NCBI RefSeq assembly: GCF_036881715.1 | Contig: NZ_JBAKBF010000002.1 | Location: 310,001-374,000, forward strand | Direction of reading: 5' to 3' | From: Pannonibacter anstelovis | GTDB lineage: Bacteria > Pseudomonadota > Alphaproteobacteria > Rhizobiales > Stappiaceae | DNA: 64,000 bases | Shown here: positions 1-7,763 of the stretch, one piece after another | How positions within the stretch are numbered: the first letter of the stretch is position 1 | Layout of the letters: the number at the start of each line of letters is the position of its first letter | Program-made: the position numbers and the translations under genes | Notes under the pieces: model-generated | Seen by the model: the letters and a program-made list of their open reading frames with translations, nothing else | What the model was told of the DNA's origin: nothing | Databases searched by the model: none

Positions 1-151
1 AGTGGCGAAGTCATCCGGGACTGCTGCGCATCCGGCGCGGTTGAAAAGCCTTTCGGCCCCGCTTGACAGAACTGCCGCCGCAGGCGATCTAATGCGCCAA
101 GGCCACGGCATCCGGGCACGCCTTGCCCCTTTTCGATGCCGTCATGCTCCA
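1..151 (+). other. Left-edge sequence upstream of tRNA-Gly
   Basis: No coding region is convincing here. A TTGACA hexamer at 63-68 is the only promoter-like element; the best sequence at normal spacing (around 86-92) is a poor -10 match. It may be the -35 of the tRNA promoter, but this is weak. Confidence 0.3.
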
Positions 152-225
152 GCGGGTATGATGTAATGGTAGCCTGTCAGCTTCCCAAGCTGAACGCGCG
201 GGTTCGATTCCCGCTACCCGCTCCA
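152..225 (+). tRNA. tRNA-Gly (anticodon CCC), CCA encoded
   Basis: The 7-bp acceptor stem GCGGGTA/TACCCGC closes the molecule. The anticodon arm is TCAGC-TTCCCAA-GCTGA, giving anticodon CCC, and the T arm is GCGGG-TTCGATT-CCCGC. The terminal CCA is encoded. The D arm pairs poorly by eye, which a covariance scan should settle. The 3' end (T loop through discriminator) recurs in degenerate form at 753-777. Confidence 0.95.
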
Positions 226-242
226 GATCCTTTCTTTATCTT

Positions 243-321
243 TCGTCATGGTCGGGCTTGTCCCGACCATCTGCAAATCATTGATTTGTATAGATCCTCG
301 GCACAGGGCCGAGGATGACGA
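243..321. repeat. Multi-hairpin palindromic intergenic element
   Basis: An outer 7-bp pair, TCGTCAT (243-249) with ATGACGA (315-321), encloses three hairpins: ATGGTCGGG/CCCGACCAT (248-256/262-270), CAAATCA/TGATTTG around 274-288, and ATCCTCGGC/GCCGAGGAT (294-302/308-316). The cloverleaf-like layout and lack of coding potential resemble nomadic palindromic repeats of alphaproteobacterial genomes. Copy number elsewhere cannot be judged from this window. Confidence 0.6.
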
Positions 322-395
322 TGGAGGAGTGACTGGTTTCTCAGCAGTCCGGCGTCACTGGTGCTATTCTTGCGCCTGAGAACGGAGGCCAGATC

Positions 396-689
396 ATGAA
401 ACTGACAATCAATGTTGATGACGAGCTTCTTGAGGCGGCCCGAGACCTGACTGGCACAATGGAGACCACTGCCATCGTGCATCAGGCGCTGGAGACGCTG
501 GTGCGGGTCGAGACGGGTAGGCGCCTGATAGCGCTGGGTGGCACAATGCCGGATGCTGAGGCTGTTTCCGATACCTATGAGCGCCGGACCGAGGAACGGA
601 TTGAAATGGCATTGGCCGATCGCCGTCCCTCCGTTTCAGGGAGCGATGCCGACCTTCAGATCGAAGCGGTTCTTGCTCTTAAGAAGTGA
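396..689 (+). CDS. Orphan VapB-type antitoxin
   Basis: This 97-residue protein starts MKLTINVDDELLEAARDLTG, the ribbon-helix-helix-like N-terminus of VapB antitoxins, followed by the helix EALETLV-like region and the LIALGGTMPD segment typical of the family C-terminus. Such proteins normally repress their own operon and neutralise a PIN-domain RNase encoded directly downstream. No PIN toxin follows; the next gene is convergent. Residues after about 60 do not resemble a normal VapB tail, so this may be an eroded or extended remnant. It lies between tRNA-Gly and a degenerate copy of the tRNA 3' end, which suggests acquisition by integration. Family call fairly sure, function uncertain. Confidence 0.6.
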   Translation: MKLTINVDDELLEAARDLTGTMETTAIVHQALETLVRVETGRRLIALGGTMPDAEAVSDTYERRTEERIEMALADRRPSVSGSDADLQIEAVLALKK

Positions 690-752
690 GTTCAATGGCA
701 GGCCGCGTCGGAAGTCTATCATGAGAAATTGCGGCCCAGCTTCAGCGTTTGA

Positions 753-777
753 GGTTCGGCAGCCCTCTACCCGCTCC
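753..777 (+). repeat. Degenerate copy of the tRNA-Gly 3' end (possible att remnant)
   Basis: GGTTCG at 753-758 followed by CTACCCGCTCC at 767-777 repeats the T-loop start and the acceptor/discriminator end of the tRNA at 152-225 (GGTTCG 201-206, CTACCCGCTCC 214-224), with one extra base between them. The match overlaps the stop codon of the minus-strand glycosyltransferase. This is what an attL/attR pair left by integration into a tRNA gene looks like, though the match is short. Confidence 0.45.
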
Positions 778-2827
778 TGTCCTCCCCCTTCTTGCCGAAG
801 TCCGGTGTCTTGCGCTTGCGGGCGGTGCCGTGGGTGGTCTTGTGCCAGTGGTGGGGGCGGATGAAGAAGTCCCAGACGGCGCGGTAGAAGGCGAAGCTGG
901 CGCAGAGCCAGTAGGCGGGAATGAGGGCGAGATCGCTGAAACGCGGGTCGAAGCCGCGGGCGCGCGCGGCGCTGCGCCCTGCAATGACGGCGGCGCCATA
1001 GCCGGAAATGGCGGCCAGCGCGCTGAGGCAGACGGTGATGTCGGACATGAGCCCATCGGGCACGGGCATGTTCCACAGGCCGATCAGGTAGCCCATCAGG
1101 ATCATGCAGAATATGGGATGAAGGGCGAGCGTCAGCAGGCTGCCACCGATGAGGAAGGCGATCGGCACCGCCCGGCGCGGGCTCATGTCACGCCACAGCA
1201 TGGATGGATCGCGCATGTGGACGAGCACTGTCTGCAGCCAGCCCTTGTACCAGCGCGCCCGCTGCGCGTACCACACCTTCCACGTCACCGGCGCCTCTTC
1301 ATAGGTGGCACTGTCGAGGGCGCCACTGGAAAAGCCGAAGCGGGCAAGACGCAGGCCAAGGTCGGCGTCCTCCGTGACATTGTACGGATCCCAGCCGCCG
1401 GCGGTGACGAGGGCCGCGCGGCGGAAATGGTTTGAGGTGCCGCCCAGCGGAAAGGGCCACTCCTCGCCGGAAAACCACGGAATGACCTGATCGAACAGGC
1501 TCGCGTATTCCATCGCAAACTGGCGGGTGAAAAAGCTCTCCTCCGCATTGTCGATGACAAGGCTCGCCTGCAGGCAGGCGAGGCTCTCCGGACTTTCCCG
1601 GAACTTGCGTGCCGCCTTTTTCAGCTGGCCGGGCTCAGGCCGGTCTTCCGCATCATAAATGGTGACGAATTCGCCCATGGAAGATTCCAGCCCATAGGCC
1701 AGAGCCCTTGGCTTGGTGCGCGGATGGCCCGGCGGCACCACCACCACTTCCATGCCCGCGCGCAGCAGCCCCTTGAACGCCAGGCGGGTTTCCCGGTCAT
1801 CCTGCTCCACCAGAAAACGGATGTCGAGCCGGTCTGCCGGATAATCGAGCCTGGCAAGGCCTTCCACCAGCGACGGCACGACGGCAGCCTCCTTGTAGAG
1901 CGGAACGAGCACCGTATAGAGCGGCCACTCTTCCGAAGGTGGCCGGGCATGGCGCTCTGGTGCCGTCTGCTGGGACTGAAAAAAGGCTTCTTCGGCGGCA
2001 ATGCGGGCCCGATCCTGTGCCTGCCTTGCGCTCGAAAGCCGGGCGATTGCGGTGAGAATACAGGTAAGGCCTACAACAAGGCTCAGCAGCAGCATCTGCA
2101 CATCAAAGGGCAGAAGCATACCGGCGAAAAAGCTGGCGGCCATGGCGCCCGCGCCGATTTGCTGGCGCGGCGTCACGCGGGTGCGGGCCGACATGTGGGG
2201 AAAACGGGCTTCCAGTTCGCCGGCCGGTGCATTCAGCACCGTCAGGGCGTGGCGCAGGGCCGAAGGCGTGGCGATGCGCACGGCCGCACTCCAGTCCGGA
2301 TGGCGCAGAAAGAAGGCGCGCAGTTCGGAAACGTGCTCAGGCTCCGGCGCAACCACATAGACTGGCCCGTCCCGGCCTAGACCGATCATCATCGGCCCCG
2401 CCTCACCTGGCCCGCATTGCAGGACATGGCCATTGACCAGCTGCGGGCGGAAGCTGCCAACTGGCAGATAGGGGACGCCGCAGACTTCTGCCACAGCGCT
2501 GTAATAGGCCTCTTCCGTGAGGATGGAATTGCGCATCATGTAGTGCGCGGGATGAACACCGTGATAGGATGCCAGCTGACAGGCAGACCGCAGCGCAGAG
2601 GCAGAAAGACCCCGTGACACAAGGACATGCATCTCCTCTTGCAGCAATTGCTGCGGCGCGCTTCGTTCCGTTTTCGGGACTGGCCCGTCTTCTGAAGGGG
2701 CCGGACAAGCCGCGGTCTGCCACCCGGAAAGCGGAGTTTCACACTGCAGGAAAGCGTCGCCGGGCTCCGCTGCCAACCCTGGCAGCTTCACAGTGTCTGA
2801 CGCAGTCTCCTCTGCCACCACAGACAT
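767..2827 (-). CDS. Family 2 glycosyltransferase, membrane bound (XagB-like)
   Basis: The 686-residue protein probably makes or extends an exopolysaccharide at the inner membrane. An N-terminal region of about 170 residues resembles the T2SS-E/MshE N-terminal domain. Two membrane segments near residues 210-260 precede the GT2 catalytic domain, which carries the Asp motifs VEQDD, YDAED and TEDAD and the QxxRW-like AQRARW acceptor motif; more membrane helices follow. ATG at 2827 is preferred over a GTG at 2860 because an AAGG ribosome site lies about 10 bases upstream. The TAG stop lies inside the tRNA-like repeat at 753-777, so the natural C-terminus may have been altered. It diverges from the solute-binding protein gene. 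The GT2 call is firm; the XagB comparison rests on architecture. Confidence 0.8.
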   Translation of the reverse strand: MSVVAEETASDTVKLPGLAAEPGDAFLQCETPLSGWQTAACPAPSEDGPVPKTERSAPQQLLQEEMHVLVSRGLSASALRSACQLASYHGVHPAHYMMRNSILTEEAYYSAVAEVCGVPYLPVGSFRPQLVNGHVLQCGPGEAGPMMIGLGRDGPVYVVAPEPEHVSELRAFFLRHPDWSAAVRIATPSALRHALTVLNAPAGELEARFPHMSARTRVTPRQQIGAGAMAASFFAGMLLPFDVQMLLLSLVVGLTCILTAIARLSSARQAQDRARIAAEEAFFQSQQTAPERHARPPSEEWPLYTVLVPLYKEAAVVPSLVEGLARLDYPADRLDIRFLVEQDDRETRLAFKGLLRAGMEVVVVPPGHPRTKPRALAYGLESSMGEFVTIYDAEDRPEPGQLKKAARKFRESPESLACLQASLVIDNAEESFFTRQFAMEYASLFDQVIPWFSGEEWPFPLGGTSNHFRRAALVTAGGWDPYNVTEDADLGLRLARFGFSSGALDSATYEEAPVTWKVWYAQRARWYKGWLQTVLVHMRDPSMLWRDMSPRRAVPIAFLIGGSLLTLALHPIFCMILMGYLIGLWNMPVPDGLMSDITVCLSALAAISGYGAAVIAGRSAARARGFDPRFSDLALIPAYWLCASFAFYRAVWDFFIRPHHWHKTTHGTARKRKTPDFGKKGEDRSG

Positions 2828-2892
2828 CGCCCGCCCCTTCCGAGGCCGCCGGACACACACTCATCCGGCCGCTGCAAGGAGTACGTCAGAAG

Positions 2893-3765
2893 ATATTCCC
2901 ACAATCAACAGTTTTATACTTTTTATTCTCAATTGCGGTTGGTTTTATACCGGCCTCGGCACTCGCGCAGGAAACCGAAGCTCTCCAGGCAATCAGCGGA
3001 GCAGGCGAGACCATCGTCATTCCCAACTTCCGCGATCCGCGTGCGCTGGCCGAACGCCCCGCTCAGCCGCCGGAGAAGATTGAATTCCTGGCCTCGGATG
3101 ATTTTCCTCCCTTTTCCTTCCGTGATCCTCAAGGCCGCCTGACCGGCTTCAACGTGGATCTGGCGCGTGCGGTCTGCGAGGAGCTTGGGGCGTCCTGCAG
3201 CCTGAGGGTGAAGGCCTTCGAGGCGCTGCCGGATGCGCTGATGGCGGGAGAGGGTGACGCAATTCTCTCCGGCCTTGCCAAGACGGAGTCCCTGCGGCGG
3301 GAGATGGCCTTTTCCGACACCTACATGCGCTTGCCCGCCCGGTTTGTGTTGGGGCAGGGCACGGACAGCTTTGATCCCAGCATGCCATCCGCAAAGCGCA
3401 TCAGTGTGGAAGCTGGCAGCCGCCACGAAGCGTTCCTGAAGGCAGCCTTCCCGGACCTTGCCATCGAGCCGTTCCCCACAGCCGGTGAGGCAAGGGCCGC
3501 GCTGAAGGTGGGCAAGGCCGATGTGCATTTCGGCGACGGCATGGCGCTGTCCTTCTGGCTTGCTGGTAAGGAGGCGGACGGCTGCTGCCGGTTTGCGCCC
3601 GGCCCCTGGCTGGAACCGCGTTATTTTGGCGACGGGCTTTCCATTGCCTTGCGCCGTGACGACCAGGCGCTGCTGGATGCGCTGAATTATGCCCTGCGGC
3701 AGGTGCAGGATAAGGGCATCTATGGTGAGCTTTACCTGCGCTACTTCCCCGTAGGGTTCTACTGA
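2893..3765 (+). CDS. Periplasmic solute-binding protein, family 3 (amino-acid type); start uncertain
   Basis: A hydrophobic signal peptide ending PASALAQ is followed by a family 3 solute-binding fold: FLASDDFPPFSFRD, GFNVDLARAVCEELG, DAILSGLAKTESLR and FSDTYMRLPARF are characteristic. It would capture a small polar solute for an ABC importer, but no permease or ATPase gene is adjacent. The frame has no ATG, GTG or TTG between a far-upstream ATG at 2569 (inside the divergent gene) and the signal peptide. An AAGGAG at 2876-2881 points to a start nearby, leaving an in-frame ATA at 2893 or CTG at 2872, or an indel. The chosen start gives 290 residues, normal for the family. Family sure, start unsure. 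Confidence 0.75.
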   Translation: MFPQSTVLYFLFSIAVGFIPASALAQETEALQAISGAGETIVIPNFRDPRALAERPAQPPEKIEFLASDDFPPFSFRDPQGRLTGFNVDLARAVCEELGASCSLRVKAFEALPDALMAGEGDAILSGLAKTESLRREMAFSDTYMRLPARFVLGQGTDSFDPSMPSAKRISVEAGSRHEAFLKAAFPDLAIEPFPTAGEARAALKVGKADVHFGDGMALSFWLAGKEADGCCRFAPGPWLEPRYFGDGLSIALRRDDQALLDALNYALRQVQDKGIYGELYLRYFPVGFY

Positions 3766-3869
3766 GCCCCCGGTCCGCCAGCAAAGCCATTGCCAGACCG
3801 CCCGGTTCTGGATAAGCCGGGTCACTCTTTGCGCGCGGAGCCCATCCGCCGCCACAACAGGACAGTCTG

Positions 3870-4517
3870 ATGACCGAATTTCTCTGGACCCGCCCGGAAG
3901 GCACGCCGGAAGCGACCTTGCTTCTGGCCCATGGCGCCGGTGCGCCGATGGACTCCGCCATCATGAACCGGCTGGCCGCAGCCCTTGCGGCTGAAGGCAT
4001 TGCCGTGGTGCGGTTCGAGTTTCCCTACATGGCCGCCCGCCGTACGACGGCCAAGAAGGCTCCGCCGCCGAAGGCAGAGCTGCTGGTGGGCGCGTATCAG
4101 AAGGCCATGCAGGCGTTGATGAGCGAAGTGGAAGGCCCGTTCCTCATTGGCGGCAAGTCCATGGGCGGGCGTGTCGCTGCCATGCTCACGGCTGGCGCTT
4201 CGCTGCCGGGCCGCGTGAAGGGCGTTGTCTGTATCGGCTATCCGTTCCACCCGCAGGGCAAGTCCGATGTCTGGCGCCTTGAGCCGCTGGAACAGGCCCG
4301 CCGCCCCATCTTCATTGCGCAGGGCGAGCGTGACCCCTTCGGCAGTCAGGCCGAGCTGGAAGACGTGACCCTGCCGGGCACCTGCGAGATCCTGTTCCTC
4401 GAAGACGGCAACCACGACCTGGGGCCCCGCGGCCAATCGCCCGCGACTTGGGACAGCAACATCATGGCCACCGCCAAGGCCGTTGCGGAGTTCGCCCGCA
4501 AGGTTCTGGCCGCCTGA
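3870..4517 (+). CDS. Small alpha/beta-fold hydrolase (TEX30/COG3571-like)
   Basis: This 215-residue cytoplasmic hydrolase has the oxyanion-type LLAHGAGAPMDS near residue 20, the nucleophile elbow GGKSMGG around residue 96, and a late GNHD-like histidine (DGNHDLGPRG). The serine, acidic residue and histidine of a catalytic triad are therefore all plausible. There is no signal peptide. The family includes uncharacterised hydrolases; the substrate cannot be named. It stands 104 bases after the solute-binding protein and converges with dcd. Confidence 0.8.
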   Translation: MTEFLWTRPEGTPEATLLLAHGAGAPMDSAIMNRLAAALAAEGIAVVRFEFPYMAARRTTAKKAPPPKAELLVGAYQKAMQALMSEVEGPFLIGGKSMGGRVAAMLTAGASLPGRVKGVVCIGYPFHPQGKSDVWRLEPLEQARRPIFIAQGERDPFGSQAELEDVTLPGTCEILFLEDGNHDLGPRGQSPATWDSNIMATAKAVAEFARKVLAA

Positions 4518-4559
4518 GATTGCAGGCCCGGTGCGGCTGCCGCGCGGGCTTGAGCAATT

Positions 4560-4582
4560 CCCGATGAGCCAGGCTCATCGGG
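4560..4582. terminator. Inverted repeat between convergent hydrolase and dcd genes
   Basis: CCCGATGAG-CCAGG-CTCATCGGG forms a 9-bp stem with a 5-base loop between two convergent stop codons. Neither side has a strong T run, so it may be a weak bidirectional terminator or a transcript-stabilising hairpin. Confidence 0.5.
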
Positions 4583-4590
4583 AGTTCATA

Positions 4591-5685
4591 TCAGCTGAGC
4601 GCGCGGAAGTGCTTGGAGAGCTTCAGCTCCTGGCCCTGATAGTTGGAGCCGATGCCTTCGCCGTAGAGCCGGTGCGGACGTTCGGCCATGTGCTCATAGA
4701 CAAGCCGCCCAACCGTCTGGCCATGCTCCAGAATGAAGGGAACGTCGTGCGAGCGCACCTCCAGCACGGCGCGTGAGCCTGTGCCGCCAGCGGTGCTGTG
4801 GCCAAAGCCGGGGTCGAAGAAGCCGGCGTAATGCACGCGGAATTCACCTACCAGCGGATCGAAGGGCACCATCTCGGCAGCAAAATCCGGCGGCACATGC
4901 ACCGCTTCCTGGCTGACGAGGATGTAGAACTCGTTCGGGTCAAGCACCAGTTCGGCCGCGCCGCGCCGGTAGATCGGGTCCCAGAAATCCAGCGGGTGAT
5001 GCGCGTCCTTCAGGTCCACGTCGATGACGCCTGTGTGATGCTTGGCGCGGTAGCCGACAAGGCTGCCATCGCCGGAGCCTTCCAGATCGATGGACAGCTG
5101 CACGCCGCCGCCGATGCGTTCCATGCCGCCGGAGACAAGGCGCAGGCGCGCATGCACGTCTTCCAGCTCGCTGTCCGGGATCAGCGGTTCACCGGCGCGG
5201 AAGCGGATCTGCGACAGGCGCGAACCGCTGCGCACCAGAATGGGGAAGGTGAGCGGCGATATTTCCGCATAGAGCGGCCCGTTGTAACCGGCAGGCACCG
5301 TGTCAAAGGCGCGCCCGCCATCGGCTATGACGCGGGTGAAGACATCAAGCCGGCCGGTGGAGCTTTTCGGGTTGGCCGTGGCTGAGATAGCATCGGGCAG
5401 GGCGAGGCTTTCCTGCAGCGGCACGATGTAGACGCAGCCCGTTTCCAGCACAGCGCCACGTGTCAGGTCGATGCTGTGCAGCGCAAAGGCATCCAGCTTG
5501 TCCGCAACGCTGACGTTATTGCCCGGCAGGAAGCTGGCGCGCACCCGGTAGGCGAGCCCGCCAAGACGCAGGTCAAGGCTTGCCGGCTGGATCTGGCCGT
5601 CAACTGGCGCCAGCTCGCTGCGGATCGTTCCGGCGCGGAACATGTCCTCGATCATGTGGGCGGGCAGAATGCCGTCTGGGCGCAT
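4591..5685 (-). CDS. dcd: dCTP deaminase, long alphaproteobacterial form
   Basis: The enzyme deaminates dCTP to dUTP, feeding dUMP and then dTMP synthesis. It has 364 residues, about twice the length of E. coli Dcd, as in alphaproteobacterial homologues that carry two dUTPase-like folds in tandem. Recognisable pieces are the N-terminal MRPDGILPAHMIEDM, QIQPASLDLRLG near residue 32, the ATANPKSSTGRLDVFTR nucleotide-binding stretch near 103, and YAEISPLTFPILV. A good AAAGG ribosome site precedes the ATG at 5685. It diverges from the riboswitch-controlled metZ transcript. It lacks any neighbour in nucleotide metabolism. Confidence 0.93.
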   Translation of the reverse strand: MRPDGILPAHMIEDMFRAGTIRSELAPVDGQIQPASLDLRLGGLAYRVRASFLPGNNVSVADKLDAFALHSIDLTRGAVLETGCVYIVPLQESLALPDAISATANPKSSTGRLDVFTRVIADGGRAFDTVPAGYNGPLYAEISPLTFPILVRSGSRLSQIRFRAGEPLIPDSELEDVHARLRLVSGGMERIGGGVQLSIDLEGSGDGSLVGYRAKHHTGVIDVDLKDAHHPLDFWDPIYRRGAAELVLDPNEFYILVSQEAVHVPPDFAAEMVPFDPLVGEFRVHYAGFFDPGFGHSTAGGTGSRAVLEVRSHDVPFILEHGQTVGRLVYEHMAERPHRLYGEGIGSNYQGQELKLSKHFRALS

Positions 5686-5806
5686 GACAAGCCTTTCGTG
5701 GAGCCCGGGGGGAGCCGGGGAGGGACGTTATCTTCCTCTGCGCTGTCATTAGCCGATGGCAGGGCCTTGGCCAACCCTTTCATGGCTGGTTCACCGCTGG
5801 CAAAGA

Positions 5807-5835
5807 TTGACCGCAGGCCCTGAATGGCGTATTTG
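5807..5835 (+). promoter_or_regulatory. Putative sigma-70 promoter of metZ
   Basis: TTGACC (5807-5812) and TATTTG (5830-5835) are separated by 17 bases. Transcription would begin near 5842, just before the SAM-II aptamer, which supports the assignment. Confidence 0.5.
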
Positions 5836-5846
5836 GCGGAACAGGA

Positions 5847-5901
5847 TCCGTGGTGATTTGAGCCGGCCGGCTTGCAGCCACGTTAAACAAGTTGCTAAAG
5901 A
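5847..5901 (+). promoter_or_regulatory. SAM-II riboswitch
   Basis: The segment matches the conserved SAM-II (metA RNA) core: CGTGG (5849-5853) pairs with CCACG (5878-5882), the loop begins TGATTTG, CTTGCAG precedes the 3' strand, and GTTAAACAAGTTGCTAAA follows as the pseudoknot strand. SAM-II switches bind S-adenosylmethionine and turn off methionine genes, as expected upstream of metZ. Confidence 0.92.
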
Positions 5902-5940
5902 GGCCGGGGAGAAACACCCGGCCTTTATGGCCGGTTTTTT
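5902..5940 (+). terminator. Attenuator: competing hairpins downstream of SAM-II
   Basis: GGCCGGG (5902-5908) can pair with CCCGGCC (5917-5923). The same CCGGCC (5918-5923) can instead pair with GGCCGG (5929-5934), making a hairpin directly followed by six Ts (5935-5940), an intrinsic terminator. The two structures exclude each other, so the arrangement looks like transcriptional read-out of the aptamer before the metZ ribosome site at 5947-5950. Confidence 0.75.
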
Positions 5941-5959
5941 GTTTCTGGAGCGAAGACCG

Positions 5960-7162
5960 ATGAGCGCATCCGATACCCCGTCCTCCCGCCCCTTGCGTCC
6001 GGCCACCCGTCTGGTCCATGGCGGAACCATCCGCTCTCAGCACGGCGAAACGTCCGAAGCCATCTTCCTGACGCAAGGCTTTGTCTACGCCAATGCGGAA
6101 GCAGCGGAAGCGCGCTTCAACGGCGAGGATCCGGGCTATGTCTATTCGCGCTATTCCAACCCCACCGTTGCCATGTTCGAGCAGCGCATGTGCGAGCTGG
6201 AAGAAGCCGAAGCGGCCATCGGCACCGCCAGCGGCATGGCCGCCGTCAATCTGGCGCTGATGGCCTCGGTCAAGGCGGGTGACCATGTTGTGGCTGCCAA
6301 GGCGCTTTTCGGTTCCTGCCGTTACATTGTCGAGACCCTGCTGCCGCGCTTTGGCGTCACCAGCACGCTTGTAGATGGCACCGACCTTGACCAGTGGCGC
6401 GCTGCCGTGAAGCCGGGCACCAAGGCCGTGTTCCTGGAAAGCCCGACCAACCCGACGCTGGATGTGATCGATATCGCCGCCGTGGCGGAAATCGCTCATG
6501 CCGTTGGCGCCCGCGTCATCATCGACAACGTCTTTGCCACGCCAATCTTCCAGTCGCCGCTGAAGCTGGGTGCCGATGTTGTGGTCTATTCGGCCACCAA
6601 GCACATCGACGGTCAGGGCCGCTGCCTTGGCGGTGTCGTCCTCTCCGATGCCAAGTGGATCGAGGAAGAAGTACTGCCGCTGGTCAAGCACACCGGCCCA
6701 GCCATGAGCCCGTTCAATGCCTGGGTGCTGTTGAAGGGGCTGGAGACGCTGCCGCTGCGCGTCGCCCAGCAGTCTTCCAGCGCGGCCCGCATTGCGGACC
6801 GTCTGGCGGGCGACCCTGCCATTGCCCGCCTGATCTATCCGGGCCGTGACGACCATCCGCAGGCCGCTGTTGCCCGCAAGCAGATGCGCGGCGGCTCCAC
6901 CATGCTGGCCTTCGAGCTGAAGGGCGGCAAGGCAGCAGCCTTCGCCTTCACCAACGCGCTGGAAGTGATCAAGCTGTCCAACAATCTGGGCGACGCCAAG
7001 AGTCTGATCACTCATCCCTCCACGACAACGCACAAGAGTGTTGCCGAAGAGGCGCGGCTGGAACTGGGCATCACCGAAGGCATGCTGCGCCTGTCCGTGG
7101 GCCTCGAAGATCCGCTGGACCTTCTCGAGGACATCGAGCGGGCGCTGGCGGCAGCCCGCTGA
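5960..7162 (+). CDS. metZ: O-succinylhomoserine sulfhydrylase
   Basis: MetZ replaces the succinyl group of O-succinylhomoserine with sulfide, giving homocysteine directly. The 400-residue protein is a Cys/Met-metabolism PLP enzyme: YVYSRYSNPTV near residue 60, GTASGMAAVNLAL near 88, aspartate 189 in IIDNVFATP, and the PLP lysine 214 in VVYSATKHIDGQGR. The reading frame stays open upstream, but ATG 5960 follows GGAG at 5947-5950 and lies just after the riboswitch and terminator, which fixes the start. Homologues using acetylated or cystathionine substrates cannot be excluded by eye, but KHIDGQGR is typical of MetZ. Confidence 0.93.
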   Translation: MSASDTPSSRPLRPATRLVHGGTIRSQHGETSEAIFLTQGFVYANAEAAEARFNGEDPGYVYSRYSNPTVAMFEQRMCELEEAEAAIGTASGMAAVNLALMASVKAGDHVVAAKALFGSCRYIVETLLPRFGVTSTLVDGTDLDQWRAAVKPGTKAVFLESPTNPTLDVIDIAAVAEIAHAVGARVIIDNVFATPIFQSPLKLGADVVVYSATKHIDGQGRCLGGVVLSDAKWIEEEVLPLVKHTGPAMSPFNAWVLLKGLETLPLRVAQQSSSAARIADRLAGDPAIARLIYPGRDDHPQAAVARKQMRGGSTMLAFELKGGKAAAFAFTNALEVIKLSNNLGDAKSLITHPSTTTHKSVAEEARLELGITEGMLRLSVGLEDPLDLLEDIERALAAAR

Positions 7163-7180
7163 GCACGGAACGATATCAGC

Positions 7181-7214
7181 ACGGGGTGGAGTGCTTGAAA
7201 GCGCTCCACCCCGT
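7181..7214 (+). terminator. Hairpin after metZ
   Basis: ACGGGGTGGAG (7181-7191) pairs with CTCCACCCCGT (7204-7214), an 11-bp stem. The following T content (CAGTCATTTT) is modest, so termination may be partial. Confidence 0.6.
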
Positions 7215-7332
7215 CAGTCATTTTCACGGCTGCACTTTTCGGGTGCGTTGCGGCGCTCTATATCTTGAAAATGATACGCGGAGCCGGCAACAGCCTGTTC
7301 CGCTTCACGAATTGTTGAGGAGCCGGAAGGCC

Positions 7333-7726
7333 ATGTACCGGGCCGTTACCAACGGGATACAGGTCACAGTCGGACCGTTCTATCTGGCGGACCAGTCCTC
7401 GCCGGAAGGAGGGGAGCTATGTCTGGGGCTATACCGTCGAGATCGTCAATCTCGGGGATGTGCCGGTACAGCTGCGCCGCCGCCACTGGCTGATTACGGA
7501 CGGCAACGGTCAGATGCAGGAAGTGGAAGGGCCTGGCGTGGTCGGGGAAGAGCCGGTGATCAAGCCCGGCGAAGCCTTTGAATATTCCTCCGGCTGCCCG
7601 CTGACGACGCCCTCCGGCATCATGGAAGGCGCCTATCTGATGGAGCTGCCGGACGGGCGCATGATGAATGTCTCCATCCCGCCCTTCTCGCTGGACACTC
7701 CAAACCGGCGCGGGTTTCTGAACTGA
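7333..7726 (+). pseudogene. apaG: apaG interrupted by a one-base frameshift
   Basis: ApaG is a small fibronectin-III-like protein of poorly understood function. The start MYRAVTNGIQVTVGPFY then ADQSSPEGG is read in one frame from ATG 7333 (ribosome site GGAAGG). The rest, SYVWGYTVEIVNLGDVPVQL followed by RRRHWLITDGNGQMQEVEG to RRGFLN, lies in the next frame. The switch is at GGAGGGGAGC (7408-7417); removing one G restores a continuous 130-residue ApaG of normal length. No residues appear lost. This can be a sequencing error, a recent mutation or ribosomal frameshifting in the G run. metZ-apaG adjacency is common in alphaproteobacteria. Confidence 0.85.
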
Positions 7727-7763
7727 AACCCACTCCGCACAAGCCCGCTCCGCCGGAGGCCTC

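Noticed and set aside
5780..7033. 417-codon antisense frame over metZ
   Set aside because: It lies opposite a well-supported gene and its riboswitch, and the translation is compositionally a shadow.
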